Source: Pyrus communis
Taxonomy: Eukaryota > Streptophyta > Magnoliopsida > Rosales > Rosaceae
DNA length: 64,000 bases
Direction of reading: 5' to 3'
NCBI RefSeq assembly: GCF_963583255.1
Contig: NC_084803.1
Coordinates: 9,228,238-9,292,237 of the forward strand
Part shown: positions 28,256-40,349 of the stretch, in pieces
Position numbering within the stretch: the first letter of the stretch is position 1
Layout of the letters: each line of letters begins with the position of its first letter
Position numbers and translations under genes: made by a program
Notes under the pieces: model-generated
What the model saw: only the letters and a program-made list of their open reading frames with translations
Told to the model about the DNA's origin: nothing
The model's database searches: none

Positions 28256-30961
28256 ATGATGACCTCACTGAGATTTTCAATCTCCTTGGAAACGTTTGAT
28301 TCTTCAAACAAGTTAAATTCTTCTTTTTGCTACAGTCATGTAAATGTTAGCAGAGCTTGTGTAGTTAATGCTCTGAATTGGGGAAATCGGATTAAGGTTT
28401 CTGGGCTCCCTTTCGAATTGTCGGGCACCTCGGAACTGAACCAGATGAGTGAGGAAACCAATTTGAGCTTGGTTGAGGGAAACCCGGAGTTTCGACACGA
28501 AAGTGAGAAGGGGTCTGGGGGGCCAAAGAAAGAGAGTAGGAGAGAAAAGGGTTTGAAGTTAAGTCCAAGAAAGAGTAGGTGGGTGAGGGAATTGGAGAAT
28601 TTGTTTGTGAATGGTGGTGAATTTGATGTTGATTATTCTGTTATTAGCTCTCACTTGAGCTTGGAGCATTGTAACGATATTTTGAGACGGCTAGAGAGGT
28701 GTAGTGATGTCAAAGCTCTTAGATTCTTCGAGTGGATGAGAAGCAACGGGAAATTAGAGCGCAACGTGAGCGCTTTTAATTCAGTTTTAAGAGTGATGGG
28801 TAGGAGAGAAGATTGGGATGCAGCTGAAAAATTGGTTCAGGAATTGCTTGCTGGTTTGGGAGGTGAGCTGAATTATCAGGTTTTCAACACCCTTATTTAT
28901 GCGTGTTGTAAGTTGGGGCGCGCTGAGTTGGGAGCCAAGTGGTTTCGAATGATGCTGGATCACAGGATCCAGCCGAACATTGCAACTTTTGGTATGCTAA
29001 TGGGACTTTACCAGAAGGGTTGGAATGTTGAGGAGGCGGAGTTTACTTTTTCTCAAATGAGGAACTGTGGAATTGTATGTCAATCAGCGTACTCAGCGAT
29101 GATCACAATTTACACCCGCATAAACTTGTATGACAAAGCGGAAGAGGTCATTGGCTTGATGAGAGAAGATAGAGTGAGATTGAATTTGGATAATTGGTTG
29201 GTAATGATTAATGCCTATTGTCAGCAGGGTAAAGTAGATGATGCTGAAGTAGTACTGGTCTCCATGCAAGAAGCGGGGTTTTCTCCAAACATCATTGCAT
29301 ACAATACTTTGATAACTGGATATGGGAAGGCGTCTAAGATGGATGCTGCTCATCACCTATTTCTGGGCATAAAGAATGCCGGATTAGAGCCTGATGAAAC
29401 AACTTACCGTTCTATGATTGAAGGTTGGGGTCGAGCTGACAAGTATCAGGAAGCAGAATGGTACTACAAAGAGCTGAAGCGGTTGGGGTACAAGCCTAAT
29501 TCGTCTAACCTGTACACACTAATAAACTTGCAAGCCAAGCATGAGGATGAAGAGGGGGCAATCAGGACTCTTGACGATATGCTGACAATGGGGTGCCAAT
29601 ATTCCTCGATTCTTGGTACTCTTCTGCAAGCATACGAGAAGGTAGGAAGGGTAGATAAAGTGCCTCGCCTTTTGAGAGGTTCTTTCTATCAACACATTCT
29701 TGTCAGCCAGACTTCTTGTTCCATTCTTGTCATGGCTTATGTGAAACACTGCTTGGTGGATGATACTATGAAAGTGTTGAGGGAAAAACTGTGGAAGGAC
29801 CCGCCTTTTGAAGATAACTTGTATCATTTGTTAATTTGCTCATGTAAAGAGTTGGGTCGTCTTGAAGATGCTGTTAAAATATACAAGCAAATGCCGAGAC
29901 ATTTTAACAAGCCAAACATGCACATCATGTGCACAATGATTGACATCTATAGCATCATGAGCCTATTCACAGAAGCGGAAAAAACTTACGTGGAGTTAAA
30001 ATCTTCTGGAAACGTATTGGACCTGATTGCCTATAGCATTGCTGTGAGAATGTATGTAAAAGCTGGTTCTCTGGAAGATGCTTGCTCTGTTCTAGAGGCA
30101 ATGGAAGAACAGGAGGGAATTGTTCCAGACATTTACATGTTCCGTGATATGCTCCGGATTTATCAACGATGTGGCAGGCTTGATAAGTTGAAAGACCTGT
30201 ACTATAAACTCTTGAAGAGTGGAGTGACTTGGGATCGGGAAATGTACAACTGTGTCATAAACTGCTGTTCTCATGCTTTGCCAGTCGATGAGATCTCAGA
30301 GATCTTTGATGAGATGCTTCAATGTGGTTTTGTTCCTAATACCATAACCTTCAATGTCATGCTTGATGTATACGGGAAAGCAAGGCTTCTGAAGAAAGCT
30401 AGGGAGTTGTTCAGGATGGCCCAAAAGTGGGGTTTGGTTGACATGATCTCATACAATACTATTATAGCTGCTTACGGGCGAAATAAAGATTTCAGAAGCA
30501 TGTCTTCAACATTTCAAGAGATGCAGTTCAAGGGCTTTTCGGTTTCCCTGGAAGCCTACAATTCCATGTTGGATGCTTATGGGAAAGAAAGCCAAATGGA
30601 AAGATTTAGAAGCATTTTGCAGAGAATGAAGAAAACAAGCTGTGCTTCTGACCATTACACGTACAACATTATGATCAATATATATGGAGAGCAAGGATGG
30701 ATTGATGAAGTTGCTGGTGTGCTGACTGAGTTGAAAGAATGCGGACTTGGACCTGATCTGTGCAGCTATAACACGTTGATTAAGGCGTACGGAATTGCAG
30801 GAATGGTCGAAGATGCTGTCCACTTGGTCAAGGAAATGAGAGAAAATGGTGTAGAGCCTGATAAGATAACCTATGTCAATCTTATCGCTGCGCTGCAAAG
30901 AAACGATGAATATTTGGAGGCTGTAAAATGGTCCCTGTGGATGAAGCAGATGGGGTTGTAA
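28256..30961 (+). CDS. BFA2: P-class pentatricopeptide repeat protein, chloroplast, At4g30825/BFA2-like
   Basis: Single-exon gene of 901 residues. Starts at 28256 and 28259 are both in frame; the MTSLRFSISLETFDS form matches the N-terminus I recall for Arabidopsis At4g30825 (about 904 residues). The N-terminal 60 residues are Ser-rich and basic, as in a chloroplast transit peptide. From about residue 170 to the end there are roughly 20 consecutive 35-residue PPR motifs, seen in phrases such as FNTLIYACCKLGRAE, YNTLITGYGKASKMD and YNTLIKAYGIAGMVE. No E/DYW editing tail follows, so it is a P-class RNA stabiliser or processing factor. Published work on BFA2 links it to accumulation of the chloroplast atpH/atpF transcript. 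Orthology here rests on sequence resemblance plus conserved adjacency to MAT1. A polyadenylation-like AATAAATAAA lies near 31034. Confidence 0.88.
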   Translation: MMTSLRFSISLETFDSSNKLNSSFCYSHVNVSRACVVNALNWGNRIKVSGLPFELSGTSELNQMSEETNLSLVEGNPEFRHESEKGSGGPKKESRREKGLKLSPRKSRWVRELENLFVNGGEFDVDYSVISSHLSLEHCNDILRRLERCSDVKALRFFEWMRSNGKLERNVSAFNSVLRVMGRREDWDAAEKLVQELLAGLGGELNYQVFNTLIYACCKLGRAELGAKWFRMMLDHRIQPNIATFGMLMGLYQKGWNVEEAEFTFSQMRNCGIVCQSAYSAMITIYTRINLYDKAEEVIGLMREDRVRLNLDNWLVMINAYCQQGKVDDAEVVLVSMQEAGFSPNIIAYNTLITGYGKASKMDAAHHLFLGIKNAGLEPDETTYRSMIEGWGRADKYQEAEWYYKELKRLGYKPNSSNLYTLINLQAKHEDEEGAIRTLDDMLTMGCQYSSILGTLLQAYEKVGRVDKVPRLLRGSFYQHILVSQTSCSILVMAYVKHCLVDDTMKVLREKLWKDPPFEDNLYHLLICSCKELGRLEDAVKIYKQMPRHFNKPNMHIMCTMIDIYSIMSLFTEAEKTYVELKSSGNVLDLIAYSIAVRMYVKAGSLEDACSVLEAMEEQEGIVPDIYMFRDMLRIYQRCGRLDKLKDLYYKLLKSGVTWDREMYNCVINCCSHALPVDEISEIFDEMLQCGFVPNTITFNVMLDVYGKARLLKKARELFRMAQKWGLVDMISYNTIIAAYGRNKDFRSMSSTFQEMQFKGFSVSLEAYNSMLDAYGKESQMERFRSILQRMKKTSCASDHYTYNIMINIYGEQGWIDEVAGVLTELKECGLGPDLCSYNTLIKAYGIAGMVEDAVHLVKEMRENGVEPDKITYVNLIAALQRNDEYLEAVKWSLWMKQMGL

Positions 30962-31877
30962 AGTTTACAATGCTGATGTAAATAATCTACGGCGTTTTTT
31001 GAGCCTCTCAACACCTGATTAAGATCTTGCTCATAAATAAATAAAACCTGCTTTCGTTGATGCGATATTTCTTCAGCACTTACTAGTGTGGTTTTAAGGG
31101 GTAGCAAATCTTTCATTTTGTCTCCTTAGGGTTCTGGCCGAAACTCAAATGTGATGTGAATGGTCCTCTCTCGGAGGCCTGCTCTGTGTATGCAGAACAA
31201 TTTTTGCTTAACAACGGTCAAGTATAGCTACCACCGGTGCTGGAGAAACTTATGCTTGTACTGAGAGTAAATTCAAAGTGACGCACAAAATTCAACCCCA
31301 AACACCAGCGATAATTCTACATTGAACAGAACTATTCATAAATTTCCTTCATTTCTTTACAGTTTCTTGCTCACAAATTTGCAAGTTTCCATTGACGAGT
31401 GTACATGTATCTTGTATGTTTAAAGAATGATCTTTTCTCCTCCAACTCTCATACAATACAACATATGTTATATGTCGGAATACATTGAAAAGAATGACCT
31501 CCACTAAGTTAGCTGCCGCTTCGTATCTACTTCTCTTGCCTCAAAAAAATATTCTACGCTCTAGAAATTTTATACGACCTTGAATTTCTGTAGAAGAATC
31601 TCCCCTTCTGTACATGGGTCAGCTCCAACATGGACCGGATCTTGAAGAGTGATCAATACCCATGAGAATCGTAGACTCGCTGATCATGGGAAATCAAACT
31701 TTGTCCTTTCGGCTTTCACAAAAGCAACCTTAGGTTTCTGTTTCACACTTCACGTTTAAGTGCTTACCCGAAAGAATTCTTAAAATAGCTTCTCGGTCAT
31801 TCCGGGAGTGGCATATGATACGTGTGGCAATGCTGTTTAAACATCGTTATCAATGCTTGCTGCTCATGTACCGAGTT
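30962..31877. other. Convergent 3' region between PPR gene and RPOT pseudogene
   Basis: PPR 3' UTR followed by DNA that would be the 3' UTR and flank of the minus-strand polymerase gene. No coding exon is visible. The missing polymerase exons (GVHDSYW region) were looked for here and not found. Confidence 0.5.
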
Positions 31878-34800
31878 TCAGTTGAAAAAGTACGGAGATT
31901 CTAGAATGTATTTTAGCACATAGGCCAGCGTCCCTGCAGGCAAGAGCGGTCATCATCATGCGTGAACCGTCGAGTGAACAAAATTTGGAGGAAATGCAGT
32001 CCTTTGTTTTCTACCGTCTATCTAGAATCGACAAAATGTTAACTCTACAATAATTTATGAAAGAGTACGGAAAGAGAACATTAAGTAAGCTTACTGAGTT
32101 ACTCTCCCGCTGCAAGGCTAAAACCTGAAGGGATGTTCTTATCTGCAACCCCAAGGAGAGAAAAGTTACTAAATTATCACTACAACATTAAAACTATGTA
32201 AGTGACATCTGCCCCTTTTAATCCAGGACATCGGACAAAAAGAAAAGATGTCGGACTTCAGGAAGGGCAGAAAACCTACTCTATAAAGTCTAAGGTATCG
32301 TAACAGAGCCAAAACTAGATACAAGGAAGAACAGAACATGGAACGAAGAAATGATACATGAACACAATTGTAGATGCAATCACGCAACCTATCTTGAAAT
32401 TCTGTACTAAACAATTTCTGTGACGGAATTCTTCCAAATACCGGTTTGCCAGTTGATGTAAAATTAGTATTTGGCTAAGCTGTCAAACTTACAAGATGTC
32501 ATTCATTTTTACAGTAGGGTTGCACAACAGGAAGACCTAGAGGAGTAGTCCAACGCACAGGTTAATTTTCTGAAGCAATTACCTGCAAAAGTTTGTAAAC
32601 ACAACTTAATTGATCTACCAGGCCTATCATTTAGCGTCCAGAACATGACCAAGAATAAAAAAAATCACCACACCTTGGCACAATCACCGAGCCAGCCCAT
32701 TATACCACGCGCAGCTTGGAATATCTCTCCAAGGGCAGCCATAGTAACCTATGGAAAAAATGAAAACTTAGAAAGTACGATCTAGATGTAGCAGTTAACG
32801 TTTTTGTTTTTATTTTTTTATTTATAAGAAAGCAAGGTATGTTTTTCTTTAGAAACTAAACTGGCTAATGTTTAAGAATAACATGAGGTAACATCTATAA
32901 ATCTAGCATACATATTAAATTGGTTAACCATGCAATGCATTTACATGTTAATTTTCAATTATTATCCAAATAATGAAATTCAAGAAACGTCTGCGGGTAA
33001 ATCTTGATCAACAAATATTTGGTCACGGAACACAAAGGTGGCTATTTGCTTACTTTAGCAGCGTAGCAAGCTGCAGTGAACAGTAGTCTATCATCCGTAA
33101 TAAGACCCTTCTCCTCTAATCTTCATTTGTTCGCGTACCCCAACGTACGTAACTCCATACACTGAAGTCATGACAGCCTGTTTTACCAATTTCCAGTCAA
33201 TCTAGAAGCTTCCAAAACAATAGATTGTTAATTCATAAATATGCATACAGACTCTTGTATCTATAAGCACTAGATGCATTCCTGCATGCATAATTACATA
33301 ACTGAAGAAATTCACATTAAATAAGTAGAAAAACTCATTTAGACAGTATATTACAACTTTGAACTCGAGAAGAAGAAAGGGAGATCAACCTGATTAACTA
33401 AGACTCAGGCTAATAAAGCATTTGGGCTTGTAGTCGGGTCCTTACTGCTCTCTTTCCATAATCTCATGTACCGTGACAACATATAGATATAGACGATAAG
33501 CATTGGTCATGTCACCTCTTCATCTAATATTTCTTCACCTCATGGCACCATTCTCTTGTACTTTTATCCTTGTGGAAAGTCTAAAGGGAAGCAAAACCTA
33601 TTGAGTAAAATATGGAAAATCTAATATACGGTATATACCTTGCAGCAATTTCTGAGTAAACATCAGCAGGTTTCTCTCCAGCAACTAAGTTGACTGCAGC
33701 TGCTTCCAACTGAGAGCATCACAGCAAATCAAATCAATCAACAAAGCAAAACTTTTACATAAAAATAAGAAAATAAGCTCCTATATTATATATAACAGAA
33801 CATTGAATATTTTGACAGAAGAACAAATAAAAAATGAGAAAAATATGAGAACATTGCATGTAAAGAGCAAAACACATAATTTCTAGATGACTAAACTTCC
33901 TTTACTACAAAATTTACAAAAAGTTTAAATAAGCAAAACACATAATGTAGTACAATAAAATTAGAGTGCAGTAACATGAAGATGTAAACAGAAAACTCAT
34001 ATCAATGGGGATTAAGCCAACTTACACTATCTCTTCCCAAGGCTGCATAGTGCTGTAAGCCATTGCATGAACCATCCTAGAAAATTGAAAGGTCATCAAT
34101 GAAATATAAATGGAAAAATTTAAAAAAAAAAAAACTTTATCATTTGACCCGCACAAATAAGTTTAAAAATTCTTATAATTTGCATCAACTTTTGAAAATA
34201 AATGGGTTTGAGTATTTATATAATCCTAAACAAACTTGCACAAACTGCAGTATCTCATTTTTCTACCTGAGGGCTAAGAAAGCAATTTACCTGATGGATG
34301 GGCAAATGAGAAATGACAGTATGTAGTGATAGGCTATTTAATGCTTCTGACAGACTGATACAAGCCGCTAGGCACTGTAAAGGATCTTCAGCTGTTAACC
34401 ACCATCAGTCTCCATTTACAGGGTTTGTTGCTGAATCAAATATATCATCAATGTGATGATCAACAAATGCTTCGCGCTCCTCATATGAAACCTTTTCAAC
34501 ACCACCTGCATGCAGGTTTGCTAAATGAATCTTCAGCCAACGTAAACCAGACTTCCCTAATGGTCGTCCTTCAGCAAATTCAAGGATTCCTCAACAGAGA
34601 TCAGAACTCAAATGATTTAAATGTGGATGCATTGGGTAAGCTCGGCCTCGAAAATCAAAATTGTGAGGATAATAAAAGCCTTCCTCATCCTTCATCTTGC
34701 AAGCAACCTATTTCAGAATTGTTTGCTCAATATTATATGTGTACGAGAAAGTATATGTTGAAGGACTAGAATAGATCCATGGTTTGCCTCTATGCACAGG

Positions 34801-37662
34801 GAAAGCTCAGTTAACTGATGTTCCATTACAGATTATAACTACTATTGGTTGTACCCAGTATTCTCAATCAGAAAGGGGCAGTGACAGGAATGATGGTGCA
34901 TCTCACCATGTACTAACCAGATAACTGAGCAAAGGCTCTGGTCCTGACCTATTAATATTATGCAAGGGAAACGTAGAATGGAACTCTAACTTCATGTACC
35001 TCGAATACTTTCAGCATCTGCTTTCCAGAAATATTCCTCATTGCATCTACCTGCTTCCTTGATCCATGAGCATGCATGACATAAGAAGGTAGGAACAAGT
35101 GACCACCCCTGTCATACCTGCAAAGATTTAGATTTTATTGGCATCTGAGTGGATTCTTCTAATTTATTTGACATTTTATTAGCCAAAAGCCAACTTGAAT
35201 AAGATTTCCTTTATTTGTTAACTGAACTGCTGGTCAAGAAACAGAAAGAGAACTTGCTAAATGAATATAATTTATCATATCTCATACCCTTTCCACTTTC
35301 TGGGAGGCACCAACATTGGCACATAAGGAATCAACATATGTTTAGCCTGTAAAGAAACAAAGCATAAAATAACTGTAAGTAGCAGGAGTGTCCAAATATG
35401 AAAATGTAGCGTGGCGTATACAATTATATTATACATTAACTTGATGGAGAATAATTGATATGTATTTTTTTTTAATTATAAATCAATAAATTGAATTCGC
35501 AGTGCAAACTGAATTCAAGTATACCGAACAAGAAAATGCAACACAGGAAAGAAAAACTTACAGTTTTATCAAGCCCAGTAAGAATTAGGGAATCACATTC
35601 TATAACTCCACAATTCTTCACAAGTTTCTCCCTATAAGGACCAAAAGAAGTTATATATTAGAGCAAAGGAAAAGCGGCAGAGTTAAGGTATATGAATCGT
35701 TATCCTTTACAAACATACGCCGCATAGGTATCCATATCACCACAAAAACTCTACACATTTGAATACTACAACTTGTTGGAGTGGCAAACACCATGATAAA
35801 GTTTTACCCTGGACTTTTTGCTGCGGCCTTAAATCTGTGCCTAAATGCCGGTCTCACATCAGGTGGACCATCTACCAACTGGTTAAGTGGAGGTTGTGCA
35901 TAAGCTGTTTCTGTTAATAATTCTATCAGACGACTTCCCAGCTGCAATATCACATTACATAAAAAACCAAAAGTTAAATACATAAATAAATAAAATTTGG
36001 ATACCAATAATATATTATATAATAAAAAAATATACAAAAGGATTCCTCAGCCATACTGAAATAATAAAAAATGCTCAAAGCAACAAACCTTAGCCTGTGT
36101 ATCACGACCCCAGGGCTTAATTTCTTCTTTTACCAAGAGCTTTTGGACCTCTCTTAGTCTTTTCCTTTTAATTAAAACATTAACACATTTCCGGAGTATC
36201 TCCTCCTTGCTCAGACTGTCTTCATCAGCAACAACAGTCTTCTTTCTCTGGAAGTTTTTGGTTTTTCTCCAAGAAACTGTGAATCCTAACCTGAATTGTA
36301 AGGTAACAATATATGATATTTAAACTTTAATTCAGTGATACTGCTGATACCGAGTACAAAACAAGGAAGTAATAATGATAAGCTTAAACTGCATCAAAAT
36401 AACACAAAATATATAAAATAAAAAAAAATAATTCAAATTACTCCCACTTCTTGGCCTTCCAATTTTATCATTCTTGAAAGTGTCACAAAACTAGGAAGTT
36501 GATCGTAATTTTCTTCGCTGCGAAATCCAAAATGAAAGGACTCCTTGAATAGCAGTCAAAAACAAAATTAAGCCTTTTGTACCATCCTCTGAAATCTGCA
36601 ATGTTTCCCTGTTCTCTTAATTGAAGTTCCTAAATTACAATTCTAAATAAAAACAGCTGAGCAGAATGGCTTTTTTTGAAAAATAAATCAATAAATGAGC
36701 TAATCAGAATGATTAACGCTCGAAACTCGTTCATTTCATGGGTGTAATATCCTAAAATTCTAAACCTTTAGCTTTTATAATGCACATCATCTCGCATTAA
36801 GTTACAGTGTATTCATAAACCAATACACATCGAATCATCATCGACAATCTGAAACGCAAACACAAAAGATTAAGAATTTAGAACTCACCTCCTGCTCTGT
36901 GGCCATCCCGATATGAACAGCAGCTTGAACAACCTGCACACACCCGTCTTGATTCCCCACCATAACCAAACCCATCATCTTATGCATAACAATCAGCGCC
37001 ATCTTATCCGGCGGCAGCAAGTCAATGTGCGGCGCAAACGCCGCTTTGTGCTTCTTCGTTTGCTGCACCTGCTGCTCCCTCGCAATCGCCTCCCTCAGCG
37101 GCTCAAACCACCCCAATAACAAGGCCTTCACGTACGGCAAGCTCGGAGCCAGCTTCTTCTCCCACATTACTCGTTCCAAATCCCTGCACTCCTCCACCAT
37201 TCTCTCCCACGCCTCCGTCTCCGCCTTTATCTGCCGCCGCCGGAACAAATTATACTTCCGCCGGTCGATTTCCTTCGACTCCAATTTCAACTCCTGGTTG
37301 GCCTTTTTGTACATTCCCTTCAGAAACAGCGCGGCAATCCACGGCGGGTCTTGGATAAAAATCCGCGGCGGTGAGTCCTGCGGCGTAATCAGGCGAAATT
37401 CTCTGATGGGTAACTGTAAATTCATCGAATTTTCTACGAAATTGTCTTGAACGGAGTCTCAGACAAGGTGGGAGTGAACGGGGTCGGAAGGGGGCTTGAG
37501 GCTGAGGGGGAAAGGAGTGGAGGAAGACAGTGATGGGTTGAAGAAGAGGCGGTTGGAGGCTGAGCTAAAGAGGAGCTTGTGGCTGAGCTTCGACGGCTTC
37601 GGCCATGTGGAACTGTACATTTGAGCTTGTGGGCAAGAAGAGAAGGAGGCTGTGGAAGCCAT
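31878..37662 (-). pseudogene. RPOT3: Decayed plastid phage-type RNA polymerase gene (RPOT3/RpoTp/SCA3)
   Basis: Recognisable minus-strand exons: 37662-36889, 36290-36089, 35941-35808, 35631-35572, 35346-35288, 35117-35000, 34707-34291, 34076-34026, 33709-33639, 33471-33390, 33201-33054, 32748-32674, 32582-32493, 32142-32095, about 31993-31917 and 31900-31878. They follow the T7-like single-subunit polymerase from a plastid-transit-like N-terminus (MASTASFSS) to the conserved C-terminus SPYFFN-stop. Lesions: in-frame stops at 37461-37459, 34593-34591, 34407-34405, 33407-33405, 32564-32562 and 32501-32499. Frameshifts (sizes inferred from the family) are +1 at 36262-36266, -2 near 33449, -5 near 33120 and -4 near 31971. 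Two exons are missing between 35000 and 34707, and the GVHDSYW region near 31910 is gone. The acceptor before 33471 reads CG, not AG. The motif-B Arg is Trp (33193-33195). In Arabidopsis SCA3 (At2g24120) is next to the At2g24130 kinase, as here. Confidence 0.92.
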
Positions 37663-39121
37663 TTTTGAGAGAGCGAGACGCAGCTCGAGCCTCGAGAAGA
37701 AGATGAAACATCGCTTAAACCTTTCCGTTGTCCATTTTCGAGATATTTTACCCAACCGAAAAAAAGTACGTTAATATTTTTGGTGGCACAAAAAAGGCCG
37801 ACAGTTAGAAGCATAAAAAGGCCCACATTCCAAACATGCGGGCCGCGGCCCATGCGTGAGAGGTGAGAATCGGCAAGTAAGCACACATACACAGCATGAT
37901 TGAGAGTGCTTCTAAAAAAGCTAAACTCGCAGAGGAGACGGATATCGGCGAGTTTAGGTGAGACAGATATCGTATCTATTTTTTTCGTAGATTTCGTAGA
38001 AGTAGAATATGATTGAAGTGATCTGTGACATTTACCCATCCCATGTTTTTTGAAGAATGTTTTGTTACTAACATCTTTACTTCTATTGTAGGTAATGTGT
38101 TTGAGTTCAAGGACATGCGTACCCTACATTTGGAAGATTTGTGAATCCCTTCTACTTATGTTAAAACTTTCCAAGGCTTGCCCCATGGCATCCAAATTGA
38201 GAGAGAGAAATTGAACAAGTATGGCCGTCATTGTTTCCAATTTCATTTGAATGAAAAAAAATTAAAAGTGCTTCTAAACAATTAACACTTGAGTTTCTAA
38301 TCACAATTTCAACTCGTGTGTTTTTCATGTTTCATTATTACAAACAATTTCTTCCACATTACCTGGCCAATGTGAAAGATAATGTTCATTATCATTCGAG
38401 TTACAAGCAAGCGCTTTGCATTCTAATTAAATAGTTTTTTAACAAAAACAATTATAGGTACAAGTGTTTTTGACAAAAATGTCTCAAACCAGCCATTGGT
38501 TAGAAGATCTTAGGGTTAACTACACTAACACTCCTTGAGATTATCGTGTTTTCACAAAGCGACATTATATATTTTCACTATTTGGGACCAATTTATTCTG
38601 AAATTCCTTGCTTGCCGTGTAACAAAAGAAACAGAAAATTCGTAAAAACTGATGAAATTTCCCTCCGCCGGCAACCTGACTTTTGGTTCTCAACTGCGCC
38701 GTCGCTGACTATCAGGCCAGGTTCTCATAAAAGTTCATTTTCTCCTCTAGTTTCTGATTGGGTTTTCTTATGGAGTTTGTGAAGCAGATAAAACTGTTGT
38801 TACTCTTTCCTTAAAGCAGATTAGTTCGAGTTTTTCCACGATTCAATGATTACACTACTTAACCATCTGACGTACGACATCCTGATTAGTACCGAGTCCT
38901 ACAAATACCGGTTGAGTAATTATCGTCTTAATCATATATGGCTTTGTCCAAAACCAGACCTAACTCCATTAGCAAACCTGTATACCAAGCTCCGACACAG
39001 ATTTGATAATCGTTCCTACTCTCCGATCAGGTAAAGTTTGGAACTTGGGGTACTTGAGTTACAAGGTTGTCTAAAACTCCATACCACAAATGCTTCAAAG
39101 AATGTCTTTGATCACACACAT

Positions 39122-39260
39122 CAGTTGGTCTAGCTAGCGGCGCTCTGCCTTCATTTGGTTTAAAATACAAGGTTCGACTCACATGGATGCAAGGACGATA
39201 TATACATCGAGTTTCATATTAAGTTATGGCTTATTGTGGTTGTTATACGTTTGAGAATTT
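39122..39260 (+). repeat. tRNA-derived SINE-like fragment
   Basis: TTGGTCTAGCTAGCGG resembles an RNA polymerase III A box and AGGTTCGACTCAC, about 45 bases downstream, resembles a B box. This head arrangement matches plant tRNA-derived SINEs. The body and tail are short and unclear. Confidence 0.4.
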
Positions 39261-39979
39261 ATAAATACATATTTTGTATATATTTTGGCAAAAGAAGAGA
39301 CTATCTTGAAAAATATAACTGTTTATAAATTTTCAACAAAAATAAGTTTTTTTTCTTCACTAAAACGTGTTTTATCGTCTGTTTAGTGCCGTTTTAGTAA
39401 AAAAAAAAGTGCTAGTTTTTATTCAAGATTAAACTTCTATTTATGTATTAATATCATATACCTTTTGATACCATTCAGTTAATCGAGAAATATGCCTAAA
39501 TAAGCAATCAAGCGTCGCTAAACTGGAGAAAATTTTTCATTGTGATAAGAATATGGGTGGTACATCACATATTTTTATATAAATGATGAAAATTTTTATT
39601 TTTTAAGTTATTAACTTTTTAACACACATATCCCTTTATTTGTGTAATGACACGTGGTGTATCATCATGTGTTCAGGTCACACTGAAAAATCTCTAGCTA
39701 AACTGTAGTTTATATACGGCTTCTTGTTCGTTTAGTCTCGTCTCTTAGGTGATCATGCTGTATATCTCTTTTGTGCTACGAATACCAATTGAGGCATACT
39801 GTTTAAATCCATCACCCAAATACCTACTCACCGATCACCTTCTTTATTAACCAATATTATCTCTCTCTTTCGCCTCACAGCACACAATCCACTAATCTCT
39901 CAATCCTTACATCTCTGAACCAACAACATAATATGTAATTAAGTAGACAATTACCTGACGAGATTAAGCATAAAATAAA

Positions 39980-40189
39980 ATGGTTAGGCCTGCTGATGCT
40001 GCTGACATGTACTGCATTACTGCTCTAACCGCGGCTTTAGCGTTGTTTGCTTGTCATGTTACACGCACGCATCTGTATGAACGCGATTGGTGGGTTCGGA
40101 AGTCAAAGATCGTAGGCGCCAAACGTACATCCATGCCTTCAACGGCAGTTAGGCACAAGGTGGTTCATAATTTTCTACGCATTTTCTGA
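39980..40189 (+). other. Small ORF of 69 residues upstream of the LRR kinase
   Basis: The ORF starts in a good context (AAAATGG) and has a hydrophobic stretch (ITALTAALALFACHV) followed by a basic tail. It is 160 bases upstream of the kinase ATG, so it could be an upstream ORF in a long leader, an independent micropeptide, or chance. I recognise no family. Confidence 0.2.
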
Positions 40190-40349
40190 GTGCTTACTTA
40201 TTGGCATTGGAAATGTCCAAGATTTTGCATTATCTTGTTCTTAAGCTCGTGCAGCCTGTGCATGCTTCTCTTGATTTGCTCTCTCGGTACTTTCTGATCA
40301 CTTTGTTTTCGTCAATTTCTTCGAAACTTTTAGCTCGAAGAAGATTGAC

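Larger units (their letters stand above)
37663..40349. other. Intergenic region between RPOT pseudogene and LRR kinase
   Basis: Divergent spacer of 2.7 kb. It contains the old polymerase promoter side (37663-38050), AT-rich DNA, and a tRNA-like repeat near 39122-39190 (listed separately). A small ORF lies at 39980-40189. Pyrimidine-rich CTCTCTCTTTCGCC near 39861 and the sequence up to 40349 are the likely promoter and leader of the kinase. No other gene was recognised. Confidence 0.45.

Noticed and set aside
30506..30898. 130-residue minus-strand ORF within the PPR gene
   Set aside because: Antisense shadow of PPR repeats, with no independent support.
34425..34769. 114-residue plus-strand ORF
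   Set aside because: It is the antisense shadow of the decayed RPOT3 exon at 34707-34291.
31878..37662. Interpretation as a working RPOT3 gene with unusual splicing
   Set aside because: Stops fall inside conserved exon cores and the catalytic regions are missing, so splicing could not restore a full polymerase.
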